In this document: positions 26,211 through 35,683 of the stretch, piece after piece | Layout: the number at the start of each line of letters is the position of its first letter | Position numbering within the stretch: position 1 is the first letter of the stretch | NCBI RefSeq assembly: GCF_902702935.1 | Contig: NZ_LR738855.1 | Location: 186,001-250,000, forward strand | Source of the DNA: Corynebacterium rouxii | Lineage (GTDB): Bacteria; Actinomycetota; Actinomycetes; Mycobacteriales; Mycobacteriaceae | DNA: 64,000 nt | Reading direction: 5' to 3' | Translations under genes and position numbers: made by a program | Notes under the pieces: generated by a model | What the model saw: only the letters and a program-made list of their open reading frames with translations | The model's database searches: none | Told to the model about the DNA's origin: nothing

Positions 26211-26247
26211 GCAACCGTTGTCTGAGAGGTTCACAGACAACGGTTGC
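26211..26247. terminator. Strong inverted repeat downstream of pdxT
   Basis: A perfect 14-bp stem (GCAACCGTTGTCTG and its complement) with a nine-base loop. No T run follows on either side, so it may end transcription in both directions or simply protect the pdxST mRNA end. Confidence 0.5.
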
Positions 26248-26325
26248 TGTTAGTCCACCGCAGCGAGTTTCTCTGTTGAGGCTGCATGTGGTAATAAGAT
26301 GTGGCACTTTCAGTGCATAAAAGTT

Positions 26326-27037
26326 TTAAAATTTTATTATTCCGGTAAGAGCGGAGATAATCCCGCCGATTACTCCCAAAGCCCCAAGTACACCAAGAAC
26401 AATTCCAATGATCGAATCGACATTTAAGGTGGATTTTATAGATTGCTTATGCGTGAGTTTGATAGTGCATAAAGGTGTTCCGGAGGGATTGGTACGAGCT
26501 GGAACAATAAATTCTTGAGATAGGCTATTTTTAGCTATGTCTTTCTCGGTTATCTTTGTTTGGTAAATAAACCTTGCTGTTTGCCCGCGACCTGTTTTAC
26601 CGTATTCGTTTCTTGGCCCTGGCCAAAAGAATGTGAAATTCTTGGTGGTGGAATACTCGGTTTTGTCTGAGGAATCGCTGAATCTTTCCTCCAAGATTTA
26701 TCTTCTATGCCATTGACATACACGTAGGGGCTAGAAGCTAGATATACCTCATGAGTGTTTGGGTATCCGGACTCATAAAAACCTTATTGTTAAAAGTCAT
26801 TTCGTAGATAGCTTGATCGCCTGCGATCGGTGTGGCCGATGCTTCAAGCGGTTTACCATCGTGGAGGATGGTTAGTTTTGTGATGGCGCTTTCAAATCCG
26901 TTGCATTGCGGCAGTGCTGCTATTGTTTCATAGCTATTTGTTGGTTGAGCGTGTGCATCAGGTGTGGTTGAACCGCTGATAATTGCAGTGCTCAGTAAAC
27001 CTGCAACGGTAGTGCGTAATAGACGTTTGTAGCGCAT
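26326..27037 (-). pseudogene. Secreted membrane-anchored protein gene broken by two frameshifts
   Basis: The first part (99 residues from ATG 27037) has a signal peptide ending DAHAQ and stops early at 26738. A different frame then gives EVYLASSPYVYVNGIEDK, and a third frame gives 122 more residues ending with a membrane helix (IIGIVLGVLGALGVIGGII) and a short charged end. Restoring one base near 26749 and one near 26702 joins all three into about 237 residues, exported and held by its C-terminus. No family is recognised. The gene has its own promoter (27095-27123). A sequencing slip is possible. Confidence 0.7.
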
Positions 27038-27080
27038 AGAAATATCTTTCTACTCTACGAGGATGATTTTGCTGATAAAA

Positions 27081-27123
27081 AATAAGTAATTCTCATTATT
27101 TATAGGTTTGAGTTGGTTGTCAA
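27081..27123 (-). promoter_or_regulatory. Promoter of the broken secreted-protein gene, with palindrome-like box
   Basis: On the minus strand TTGACA (27118-27123) and AATAAT (27095-27100) are 17 bases apart. The -10 lies inside AATAATGAGAATTACTTATT (27081-27100), a partly symmetric AT-rich box of the size recognised by Fur-family metal regulators. The operator role is a guess. Confidence 0.5.
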
Positions 27124-27267
27124 TATCTCATGGTGCAGTGCTATCACCTACACCTATGGGTAGATGTGATAGTTCACAATCTTGTGCTTTCTAATGGGAA
27201 AGCTGGTGGGTTAGAACTTAGCTGACATAGCTTTTAGGCATGTGTTGGGAAGAAAAGGGGCTCAAGT

Positions 27268-28203
27268 TTATTGGGTAAGGGTTTCTTTGTTGCGGAAGTT
27301 CTTGCGTAACCACCAAACGAGCAGGATCAGCACGAGCGCGGCTGCGGCGACGATGGCCCACATCCACCATTGCCATACCACTGTGGATTCTTCGAAGACC
27401 TTTTCTTCTGAGGGGTCCATGGGCACTTGGTGTCCGCGGACCAGTAGGCGGTGGGTATTGATGCCATAGGGGGTGCAAGTAATAAGCGTGATGTAGTCTT
27501 TGCCGGGTTCACGGCCAAGATCGTCGGTGTGGTCTGGGGTGACCACTTTGATCTGATCTACTTCGTATTTAAGTTTGTGGCCAGAGACTGCCACGTAGAA
27601 GGCATCGCCTTCTTTTACTTTTACCAAGTTGTCCCACAAAGTAGCGGTTTGAATACCGGTGTGTGCGGAGAGTACTGCGTGGCGGTTGCCACCGCCGACG
27701 GGCAGGTCGGTGCCGTAGAGGTGGCCCACGCCGCGGTCAAGAGCCGAGGGGCCGGTGCCATGGTAGATAGGCAGCTTAGAGCTTATCGACGGAATCATGA
27801 TCTGCCCCATGGCATCAGTTTCTGCCAGTTGTGACAAATACTGCAGATACTGTTGGTATTCCGGTGAGGACTCATCGGCGTGATCGTTCCACGCGTCCAT
27901 CACCTGTGCGCTGACGGGACGTGACTCGTTATAGCGGTGTGCGTCCTCCCATGCGGTGTCGAGAACCTCTGGGGGCGCGGACTTCTCTAGTTTGGCGTAC
28001 TCGTCCGCAGCGCGCTGCTGGCCAAAGTTATTCCACTGGGTTGCTACCACTGGATAGAGCAGTACACCCACGCCAACCAAGATAATGAGCACAGCTATAA
28101 GAGGATTTCCCTTCTTTTTCTTCTGCCTATGTGGGGCACTCATTGTCTGGGAGTTGGAGTGAGTTGGCGAGGGGGTGTCGCTATTCGCGCAATTGCGGGC
28201 CAT
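27268..28203 (-). CDS. srtB: Class C pilus sortase SrtB
   Basis: A 311-residue membrane transpeptidase: basic N-terminus (HRQKKKKGN), one helix (PLIAVLIILVGVGVLLYP), a catalytic beta barrel with SAHTG (His) and TLITCTPYGINTHRLLVRG (Cys and Arg), then a C-terminal helix (WMWAIVAAAALVLILLVWW). This two-helix form is typical of pilus sortases. The lid region reads DAW rather than the common DPW. The start could instead be ATG 28143, and neither has a good ribosome site. It is divergent from spaD and belongs to the SpaD-type pilus, where SrtB acts with SrtC. Confidence 0.88.
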   Translation of the reverse strand: MARNCANSDTPSPTHSNSQTMSAPHRQKKKKGNPLIAVLIILVGVGVLLYPVVATQWNNFGQQRAADEYAKLEKSAPPEVLDTAWEDAHRYNESRPVSAQVMDAWNDHADESSPEYQQYLQYLSQLAETDAMGQIMIPSISSKLPIYHGTGPSALDRGVGHLYGTDLPVGGGNRHAVLSAHTGIQTATLWDNLVKVKEGDAFYVAVSGHKLKYEVDQIKVVTPDHTDDLGREPGKDYITLITCTPYGINTHRLLVRGHQVPMDPSEEKVFEESTVVWQWWMWAIVAAAALVLILLVWWLRKNFRNKETLTQ

Positions 28204-28397
28204 AAAGTTGAAGAACTTTCCACGTAATGAGACGAAAGGACGAAGCTAGAAATTTTTGTGTTAACTGCGTTACCACTTGAGTTATGGAGTGGTGCGGGTA
28301 ATCTGCAAGCGTAGTGAATAAGAAGATGGTATCGCAAGCTTGAAGCGACATCTATCTACGCAAATATGAGAAAAGAACAGGACTAAAAGGCATAGAG

Positions 28398-28460
28398 ATG
28401 GGTATCTTGCTTTTTGGATTTGCTGCCTGGGTGTGTTTGTTCCCCATTGGTGGCAGGTAG
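28398..28460 (+). CDS. Possible 20-residue hydrophobic peptide
   Basis: ATG 28398, with AAAAGG seven bases before it, opens MGILLFGFAAWVCLFPIGGR and stops at TAG. It is almost entirely hydrophobic with one Cys, like small membrane peptides or a leader peptide. It lies in the long gap before spaD. The frame is too short to be statistically meaningful. Confidence 0.25.
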   Translation: MGILLFGFAAWVCLFPIGGR

Positions 28461-28564
28461 GTTAAAAATGTCGATTTAATAATAGTGAATTTTAATAATT
28501 TTGCCTTTATGTAAGTAGATCGTTCACTGAATAAGTCTTTTCTCTGCCATGATAAAAGAATGTC

Positions 28565-28586
28565 ACCCCTAAAGGGGGGTATTTTT
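28565..28586 (+). terminator. Small hairpin with T run in the spaD leader region
   Basis: ACCCC and GGGGT pair around TAAAGG-type loop sequence, followed by A and five T residues. It would stop transcripts heading toward spaD and could act as an attenuator after the small peptide. Confidence 0.5.
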
Positions 28587-28950
28587 GAACATATGGTGGT
28601 ATTGCAATGAATCGGGTAGAAAGGTGATGTTTCACCAATCCTTTTAGAAAACCGAGGCTACAGAGATGGTTCTACCAGCGTTGATGTAGAAAATTTTATA
28701 CACAAACATTTCATGCGTTAATTTGAATACTTAGAAAACCGGTGCAAAACCTGAGTTTTCGGTTGAATAATTTGGGAATTGCGGCCTAGAGTTTCATCTG
28801 TGGTCCGGAGCCTCCTCCGTAAGTTTGCGCCTTCAGTCAAGGGGGTGCTGAGGGCCTTCTTGCTTTAAATGGGAGTAAGGAGAACTGGGGCATTCAAAGT
28901 TTTAAGGGCAGTTAAACTGCGCTTAACCTCACTCATCTAAGGAAATTTAC

Positions 28951-30489
28951 GTGAACAAGTTCTCTCGTACGGCTCGCTCCGTCACCTTCGCCGCAATTGT
29001 CGGTTTGTCCCTTGGTGTTTCTGCTCCTGGTGCGTTTGCACAAGAAAAGTCTGAGAATCCTCTCACAACTAGTGTGAACGACGCTGCGGGCAAGTCTCCA
29101 CTCGTTAATAAGGACGCAAAAGGTGCTCTGACTATTCATAAGAAGGCAGATCCTGAGGTTACTACCGAACCGACTGGCAATTTCGATGCAACTGCCCCAG
29201 GCGCTGATTTGCAGGGGGTTGGATTTACTATATACAAGATTAAAGGCATCGATATGGCCACCAATGAGGGGTTGGCGGCTGCCGCCACAGCAAAGGTGGA
29301 AGATTATCTAAAGAATGGTGTAGCCAACATGGATAAGGTTGAGCTCATTGGTGATGGAGAGAAACAAACTGATGCTAAAGGTGAAATCGTTCATCAAAAT
29401 CTTGCAGTAGGTGCTTACGTTGTTGTAGAGACTAGTCCGAAGGATGGGTACACCCCTGCAGCGCCATTCATTGCATATGTTCCAATGACACAGAACAACA
29501 AGGAACAGGGTGGCACTGAGTGGAACTATAATGTTCATGCATACCCAAAGAACTATTCTGAGAAAAAACCAGAGAAGAAGGTCGTTGACTCCGGAAAGAA
29601 CGTCGGCGACAAGATTGAATATACAGTGAGTGCGTACGCTCAGCGAATCGCTGCAAACCAGAAGCGCACCGTGATGCGTATTGAAGATACCCTTGATGAT
29701 AAGCTTACAGCGCCGAGCGTCAACGAGGTTAAAATTGAAGGTTTTGAGGCCGGAAAAGATTATGAAGTAACAGTTGTGGGGCAGAAAGTCACTGTTAAAT
29801 TCCTTGAACTTGGTCTAAAGAAAATCCAGAATGGTCAGAAGATCGATGTCACTATTCCTGCAGCTGTGAAGGAAATGGGTGATGGTGATGTTAAAAACAA
29901 AGCCCAAGTTTTTGAGAATAATCCAAACATCGGCGAGGAAAACAAGCCCAAGGAAACTCCTGAGGTTCACACTTACTACGGTGGTGTAAAATTTACTAAG
30001 GTCGAGGCGGGAACTGAGAATAAATTAGCGGATGCAGAGTTTAAGGTTTACGGCGTCAAAGATAAACAGACCTGTGATAAAGCTTCCATTGAGGGGAATA
30101 AACTCGATCAAGTAAAGGTCAATGGCGAAGCAAAGACTTACAAATCTGCAGCAAATACTGGTTTGGTGACAATTGATGGTCTGCACGTTAATGATTATGC
30201 CAATGCAACTGAAGGCGTCAAGAATCTTTACACTTCTTACTGCCTAGTTGAAACCAAATCCCCTAAGGGCTTCGAACTGTTGGCAGAGCCAGTTAAGTTT
30301 GAAGTGTTAAAAGAGAAGCACGGTCAAGTCGTTGACATCAACGCGACTGGTAAGATTGAGAACCTCAAGGATCGCACCCCAGAGCTCCCAATGACCGGTG
30401 GCGCTGGTGTTGGTATTCTCGCAGCTATTGGTGCAGCAATCATCGGTGCTGGTGCATGGTTTGCACGCCGTAATTCCGCCGAAGCTTAA
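28951..30489 (+). CDS. spaD: Major pilin SpaD (shaft subunit)
   Basis: A 512-residue secreted pilin. The signal peptide ends AFA|QE (residue 30). The pilin motif WNYNVHAYPKN has Lys200, the residue joined to the next subunit by the sortase. The middle and last domains are CnaB/isopeptide-like (KPEKKVVDSGKNVGDKIEYT; KFTKVEAGTENKLADAEFKVY). The E-box lies in YCLVETKSPKGFEL, and the sorting signal is LPMTG at 479 followed by a membrane helix and ARRNSAEA. It starts at GTG with AAGGAAA before it. It forms the pilus shaft; tandem hairpins after it probably keep SpaD more abundant than the sortase. Confidence 0.93.
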   Translation: MNKFSRTARSVTFAAIVGLSLGVSAPGAFAQEKSENPLTTSVNDAAGKSPLVNKDAKGALTIHKKADPEVTTEPTGNFDATAPGADLQGVGFTIYKIKGIDMATNEGLAAAATAKVEDYLKNGVANMDKVELIGDGEKQTDAKGEIVHQNLAVGAYVVVETSPKDGYTPAAPFIAYVPMTQNNKEQGGTEWNYNVHAYPKNYSEKKPEKKVVDSGKNVGDKIEYTVSAYAQRIAANQKRTVMRIEDTLDDKLTAPSVNEVKIEGFEAGKDYEVTVVGQKVTVKFLELGLKKIQNGQKIDVTIPAAVKEMGDGDVKNKAQVFENNPNIGEENKPKETPEVHTYYGGVKFTKVEAGTENKLADAEFKVYGVKDKQTCDKASIEGNKLDQVKVNGEAKTYKSAANTGLVTIDGLHVNDYANATEGVKNLYTSYCLVETKSPKGFELLAEPVKFEVLKEKHGQVVDINATGKIENLKDRTPELPMTGGAGVGILAAIGAAIIGAGAWFARRNSAEA

Positions 30490-30502
30490 TTCAGCACCCC
30501 TT

Positions 30503-30581
30503 AGTTAGTCGCCTTGGTGGCTAACTCACCGCGAGAAAGCGTGAAGGAAGCTCGTTTTGTGGGCTTCCTTCACCTCGCGGT
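30503..30581 (+). promoter_or_regulatory. Tandem hairpins between spaD and srtC
   Basis: The first stem is AGTTAGTCGCC with GGTGGCTAACT (30503-30526, G-T pairs). The second has an 8-bp outer stem (30528-30535 with 30574-30581) and an 11-bp inner stem (GTGAAGGAAGC with GCTTCCTTCAC). A moderate T-rich stretch follows. They look like a partial terminator or an mRNA-processing block. Confidence 0.65.
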
Positions 30582-30641
30582 TATTCCTCTTTTATCTGTA
30601 CGTATTCCGCACAAAGAGTCTGCGCACCAGACCTTGGTCTT

Positions 30642-31580
30642 ATGGGAGACAAAGTGACACCAACGTCGACGCAGATCGTCGAAAAGCCACAACACCGCAA
30701 GCGGGCAAAAAAGAGCAATCTTTTGCCGGCTCTTTTGGTAGCTGTTGGGCTAATCGTTATTATTTACCCCGTTGTGTCCACCCAGTGGAACAACTGGCAA
30801 CAAAACCGCGCAGCCGCGGAATACGCAAAACTTCAAAAAAGCGTTCCCACCAAAGTTAGTGACAAAGAATGGGAAGATGTCCACCGTTACAATCAAGAGC
30901 GCGTGCATGGCCCTATTCTCGACCCTTGGATCAGCCGCTTCACCCCTGATAATCAGGCCTACCAAGACTACCTTGCAGTTCTGAACTCCACCGAAGCGAT
31001 GGGGCGCTTGATTATCCCTAGTGTGAAGGTCGATTTGCCGATCTACCACGGTACCCAAGAAGACACTCTGCAACGCGGTGTCGGTCACCTCTTTGGCTCC
31101 GACCTCCCTGTTGGCGGAGAGGGAACGCATTCCGTCCTTACTGGACACACTGGCCTGCCAAACGCCACACTGTTTGACAACCTCAAAGATGTAAAAGAAA
31201 ACGACTCTTTTTTCATCCAAATAGCCGGCCATAAGCTGAAATACCAAGTAGATCAAATCAGAGTAGTGCTCCCAGACGAGGTGGAATCTCTCCGCTCCGA
31301 GCCTGGCAAAGACCTCATCACCTTGGTCACCTGCACCCCATACGGCATCAACACCCACCGACTTCTCGTGCGCGGCCACCAAGTGCCCATCACCGAAGAA
31401 GAAAAGACCATGCTGAGTGAAATCCAAGGCGTGATATGGCAATGGTGGATGTATGCCCTCAGTGCAGTATTCATTATCGGCCTGATCTTGTTCGGATGGT
31501 GGCTTGCCCGCCAAGCACGACGTGCCAAGAACCAACAGCTTAATCAAGAAACCCGCCATAACAACGAAGGCGAACTGTAA
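30642..31580 (+). CDS. srtC: Class C pilus sortase SrtC
   Basis: A 312-residue membrane enzyme that joins SpaD subunits. It has a basic N-terminus (KPQHRKRAKKSN), a first helix, the lid motif DPW in GPILDPWISRF, catalytic His in TGHTGLPN, catalytic Cys in TLVTCTPYGINTHRLLVRG, and a C-terminal helix with a long basic tail. It is close to SrtB in sequence, so the two arose by duplication. Its stop overlaps the spaE start (TAATG). Confidence 0.92.
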   Translation: MGDKVTPTSTQIVEKPQHRKRAKKSNLLPALLVAVGLIVIIYPVVSTQWNNWQQNRAAAEYAKLQKSVPTKVSDKEWEDVHRYNQERVHGPILDPWISRFTPDNQAYQDYLAVLNSTEAMGRLIIPSVKVDLPIYHGTQEDTLQRGVGHLFGSDLPVGGEGTHSVLTGHTGLPNATLFDNLKDVKENDSFFIQIAGHKLKYQVDQIRVVLPDEVESLRSEPGKDLITLVTCTPYGINTHRLLVRGHQVPITEEEKTMLSEIQGVIWQWWMYALSAVFIIGLILFGWWLARQARRAKNQQLNQETRHNNEGEL

Positions 31581-32404
31581 TGAATAAACAGATGAAATTG
31601 TCAATGCGTCCATCAACAAAAACTGCAACAGCCGTAGGTATTGCACTTGCTATCGCATTAACAGCTGCACCGAGTATCACAACCAGCCAAATTATGGTAG
31701 CAAAGGCGAACGCAACAGCAATCACAGGATTTGATGTTCCTGCTCCACCTGCTGAAACAATCGATCTTTATCATCTAGCACGCATGGTTGTAAAAGTTCC
31801 TTCGGAGTCAGGTCTTACCAATAAAGGATCATCAGGATACACAGTTACAGTTGCTCGTTTAAATATTGACCCCATAAACACAGCACAAGGCTATACAAGC
31901 GCAGCTCGACTGAATGTGTTAGATGCGCGCAAGCTTGTAAATAAATCAGAAACATTCAAAAAAATCACTGATGATGAAGGCCAAGCTGAATTCAATGGTT
32001 TGAAACCAGGTGCTTACTTGGTGACTGCAGAACCACCAACCTCAGGCGGCAGCAAGCCACAATCAGATGTGATTGTTATTCCAATTGTTGGTCAAGATGG
32101 TCAGTGGAAATATGACTTCACTCGGACAGTGAAATTTGAACCTAAACCACACACACCAACTACCCCACCAGCACCCCCAGTTACTCCTCCCACAGTAACC
32201 AAAACAATTACACCACCTCCTCCAACTCAGCCAGAAACACCGTCGATTCCTAATCCAACTAAAAAACCTAAGTCGCTACCAGTCACTGGCGTACAAGTGA
32301 TTGGCATTGTCGGACTAGCAGCTGTTCTTATCGCTTTAGGCTTCGCCCTCTTGATGGCTGCTTTTCGCAAACGCAAACAAACAGGTGAAAGTTTAAAAGA
32401 CTAA
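31580..32404 (+). CDS. spaE: Minor pilin SpaE (base subunit)
   Basis: A 274-residue surface protein: signal peptide with a long N-region (cleavage likely after VAKANA), a single CnaB-type domain (TDDEGQAEFNGLKPGAYLVTAE), a Pro/Thr-rich stretch (PTTPPAPPVTPPTVTKTITP), sorting signal LPVTG, membrane helix and RKRK tail. Small size, one domain and a proline-rich stalk fit the base pilin that is finally fixed to the wall. Translation is coupled to srtC. The gene is AT-rich compared with the chromosome. Confidence 0.88.
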   Translation: MNKQMKLSMRPSTKTATAVGIALAIALTAAPSITTSQIMVAKANATAITGFDVPAPPAETIDLYHLARMVVKVPSESGLTNKGSSGYTVTVARLNIDPINTAQGYTSAARLNVLDARKLVNKSETFKKITDDEGQAEFNGLKPGAYLVTAEPPTSGGSKPQSDVIVIPIVGQDGQWKYDFTRTVKFEPKPHTPTTPPAPPVTPPTVTKTITPPPPTQPETPSIPNPTKKPKSLPVTGVQVIGIVGLAAVLIALGFALLMAAFRKRKQTGESLKD

Positions 32405-32478
32405 TAGCCGACTCGCTTGGGCATACAGCGCCTAATACGCATATAAGCAAGAACATTTTATAAGGAACTTAAGCTAAA

Positions 32479-35400
32479 GTGATGGCAAAAAATACACTCA
32501 ATGCAGCACTGATTCGATCCGACTTCTCGCGATTATTTCGGTTTGCGCTAGCAATTACTGCTAGTACCTCACTCTTGATCGGCAGCACCCTCGGTAGTGC
32601 TCAAAGCGCTGTTGCTGTCCCCCATGGGAAACAAGAGGTTGAAATCGAAGCAACCTCTGCTCCTGATTCGGAGCGCGAAACTCAAGAAGAAGCTACTCCA
32701 TCACAACAGGAAAAACCCAAAGAAGAAGAAAACCACAGTCTGTTACCTGAAGTTGATGCAGATAAAAGTGATTTATCTGATATATCAACTGAAGGTATCG
32801 CCCCGCGTGCATTCCGTGCAAATAATCTTGGCGGAGAACAACTTGTTTCAAAAGTGGTAACGCCTTCCCAACCATCCCCGTATCAATACCCTAATTTATA
32901 CGAGTACGCTGTTTCGGTAGATAAAAAAGGAAAAGCTAATCAAATTAGTCTTTCTGGTGATTTTCGCTTAAGCCAGCAAACATTCAATAATTATGCGGGT
33001 TATTTCAAGCTTTATATCAACCAACAGCAGGTCCCCAATGTGGAGTGGGATGTGGAAGATGGGCGGTTGACAGCGCATTTCGCTAGTGTGCCCGTGAATC
33101 CAGAAGGCCGAATATACATTCGGTTAGCTGGGGCAGTATGGAACGGATCCTATTATGAAGGCCCTTATAGTGCAATGAATGTTAGCGTGCATGGCGCTTC
33201 GGAGACTTCGGCAGAAAACATTCCTGATCGACCCTATGAGGGATCGTGGACTACCCAGACTTCTATTCCTAACCCTCCCGCGCCAAAACGTTGTGGGCTA
33301 AATATTGCACTCGTATTCGATGTTTCTAACTCGTTGAATTATCAGGATGGTGTGCGAAACAGTCAAAACGCAGCTAAGGCAGTAATCAAGAGTTTAAGAG
33401 GAACTCCAACAACGCTAGGTCTTTATGCTTTTGCTACTGGTTCTCCCGTAGGAGAGCTCCAGCCACCTGGAACACATGGACACTCTCCCACTATTGCTAA
33501 CGTTGAAGCTTTGGAGTTGAGCTCTGAATCTGGATATCGCCAAGCTATTGAACAAATCGGTACTCTACGTACAGGTGGAGACGTCGGCGGTACGAACTGG
33601 GAAGCGGCATTGCTGCGTGTGGCTGAAGCAACCACGAAGTACGACATCGTTTACTTTATTACTGACGGTGTCCCTACGACGAACGAAGATTTGCTGCCGC
33701 GGAATGTCAACGGTGAACTTGATGGGCGATGGGTCGGTGATGCTGGCAACATCACGCACAACGTAGATATTACTCGGGGTATTACCGCGGCAAATGCTGT
33801 CAAACGCACAGGAGCGCGACTCGAAACTCTTGCCGTTAATCTTCCAAGGGAATATAACGTTCCCGTTCTTAATGATGATGTGACGATTGATCTTCGCACA
33901 AACGGATATTACCCGCCTTCGCCTAAAAGGTATATTTCTGTGTACCAGCGAAGTGGCTATTGGGAATGGTTAGAACGTGGAAACTATGATTGGTATCAAG
34001 GTCGGGGGCAACGTACACCTCAGCGTTATTACTTTAATAAGTTTGATGCTTCGTGGGCCAAACCTAGGGATATCGTCGATAAACTTGGCGGCTCTGACGC
34101 AGTGACAATGTTAGAGAACTACGGAGATCTTCCAGGTAAATTACGTAAAATGGCCGTGGAAAGCTGTGAAGGAGCGGTTATTGTTCAAAAACAAATTGTT
34201 GATGATAAAGGGGAGGTAATCCCCCGAAGCGCTGTAGAAGGCTGGGAGTTTACCGCTGATGAGGTGCAATCTAAGACTGATGCCGTTTGGTTAACTGACA
34301 ATAAAGAAGCCCGTGTGGAGAAACAAGTAAGCAAGACTGACATTGACGGTATTACTCAATATCGATTTAAAACCGCTTCACCACATAAGTCTGGTTCCGT
34401 TCGGATTACAGAAACACAGCAGGAAGGGTTTGTTCTGCATCAGCAAGACGGACATAACGCTAAGTGTTTTGTTGATGGCGTACCCCTCAGCTCCGGGCAA
34501 TATAAGGATGATGGCGAGCTAGGTTTCCGCGTGGATATATCCACCGATCGAATAGTGAGCTGTGTGGTGCAAAATAAGTTTAAGCCCACATTCAAAGTAG
34601 AAAAGACTCTCGCCGAAGACCAGAATCCAGCTTTAGAAGAAAAACAGTCACGTGCTCCAATAGATTCTTCGGGAAATGTAGTGGCTTACTACGACGTAAA
34701 AGTGACCAACAATTCCATCAACAGTAGTGAACTATCCGCGCCAGTAATTGACACAATTGCATTTCCTGCTGGAATGAGCGTCACGGAAGTCGATTTTTAC
34801 TATGAAAATCGCAAAATCGATGATACCAGTTACATTGCTGCACAGAATACTGCTGGTCGCCCACCGTTGACGTATGAAATGAAACCAGCACTTTTTGGAA
34901 CCTTCAAAGGAAACGAATCAAAGACGGTAGAGGTTCGTGTTACTGCCAAGGTGGACAAGCCCACGCAGATCGAAATCGCTAAGGAGAAAAACGGTGATTA
35001 CCAATGGTGCGAATCGCCCCGACCAATCTCTCCTGACAACCCGCGCTCGATGTTTAACTCGGTAACATTAGAGGGAGAGCATGAACCACCAAATCCCCAA
35101 GTTAATAATCAGGCGTGTGTCGATCCAGAAATTCAAAGGGCAGAAATTAGTCTAATCAAGGTTGATTCCCACGATAATAGTGTTGTTCTAGAAGGCGCCG
35201 AGTTTACTATTTTTAGAAACAGCGGAACCGTAGATACACCACAAGTCGGTGAGAGTGTTCTTACCTTGGGCCCTCAATCTTCAGCAGAAGGCGCATTAAC
35301 CGGAACCATACCAGTGGGTACGTACCTCTTGGTGGAAACCAAAGCCCCAGTGGGAGAAAAAGGACAATACGAGCTACTGCCGCAGCCTGTGCCTTTCCAT

Positions 35401-35622
35401 GTTGAGCTGCAATCTGGGAAGACGCATATCACCATACTTAACGAGCATAACCACCCCCAAGTAACTGTTGCTGAGAGTAACACAGCAATGATAAAGGTTG
35501 CGGATGTTCACCTTGGGCAGCTTCCTAAGACTGGTGGCGTTGGTGTAGGCCTCTTTGCAGCGTTTGGAGCTCTCCTTATCTGCATCGGGATTCTTTTAGC
35601 CCGGAGAAAGAAGCATTACTAG
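32479..35622 (+). CDS. spaF: Tip pilin SpaF with von Willebrand A domain
   Basis: A 1047-residue pilus tip protein. After a long signal peptide and an acidic linker there is a beta domain, then a vWA domain with the MIDAS start ALVFDVSNSLNY (Asp281, DxSxS) and IVYFITDGVPTT. CnaB-like domains follow (about 570-690, 700-850, 880-980; the last has TYLLVETKAPVG), then LPKTG, a helix and RRKKHY. The vWA domain is the likely host-binding adhesin. Starts are GTG 32479 or ATG 32482, with AAGGA rather far upstream. It is the last gene of the pilus operon. Confidence 0.9.
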   Translation: MMAKNTLNAALIRSDFSRLFRFALAITASTSLLIGSTLGSAQSAVAVPHGKQEVEIEATSAPDSERETQEEATPSQQEKPKEEENHSLLPEVDADKSDLSDISTEGIAPRAFRANNLGGEQLVSKVVTPSQPSPYQYPNLYEYAVSVDKKGKANQISLSGDFRLSQQTFNNYAGYFKLYINQQQVPNVEWDVEDGRLTAHFASVPVNPEGRIYIRLAGAVWNGSYYEGPYSAMNVSVHGASETSAENIPDRPYEGSWTTQTSIPNPPAPKRCGLNIALVFDVSNSLNYQDGVRNSQNAAKAVIKSLRGTPTTLGLYAFATGSPVGELQPPGTHGHSPTIANVEALELSSESGYRQAIEQIGTLRTGGDVGGTNWEAALLRVAEATTKYDIVYFITDGVPTTNEDLLPRNVNGELDGRWVGDAGNITHNVDITRGITAANAVKRTGARLETLAVNLPREYNVPVLNDDVTIDLRTNGYYPPSPKRYISVYQRSGYWEWLERGNYDWYQGRGQRTPQRYYFNKFDASWAKPRDIVDKLGGSDAVTMLENYGDLPGKLRKMAVESCEGAVIVQKQIVDDKGEVIPRSAVEGWEFTADEVQSKTDAVWLTDNKEARVEKQVSKTDIDGITQYRFKTASPHKSGSVRITETQQEGFVLHQQDGHNAKCFVDGVPLSSGQYKDDGELGFRVDISTDRIVSCVVQNKFKPTFKVEKTLAEDQNPALEEKQSRAPIDSSGNVVAYYDVKVTNNSINSSELSAPVIDTIAFPAGMSVTEVDFYYENRKIDDTSYIAAQNTAGRPPLTYEMKPALFGTFKGNESKTVEVRVTAKVDKPTQIEIAKEKNGDYQWCESPRPISPDNPRSMFNSVTLEGEHEPPNPQVNNQACVDPEIQRAEISLIKVDSHDNSVVLEGAEFTIFRNSGTVDTPQVGESVLTLGPQSSAEGALTGTIPVGTYLLVETKAPVGEKGQYELLPQPVPFHVELQSGKTHITILNEHNHPQVTVAESNTAMIKVADVHLGQLPKTGGVGVGLFAAFGALLICIGILLARRKKHY

Positions 35623-35644
35623 CGCACCAAATTAAAATTGCGTG

Positions 35645-35683
35645 CGGATGTACCCGCTGGTGAATCACCAGCGGGTACATCCG
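35645..35683 (+). terminator. Pilus operon terminator
   Basis: A perfect stem of about 18 bp begins CGGATGTACCCGCTGGTG and closes on a three-base loop. There is no T run, but the length of the stem and the place 22 bases after spaF make it the likely operon end. Confidence 0.75.

Larger units (their letters stand above)
28204..28950. other. 747-base AT-rich regulatory gap between srtB and spaD
   Basis: No full-size gene. It holds a possible 20-residue peptide (28398-28460), a small hairpin with T run (28565-28586) and several weaker hairpins close to spaD (around 28800-28880). Its length suggests a long spaD 5' leader with promoters for both divergent genes, but I cannot place them firmly. 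Confidence 0.6.
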
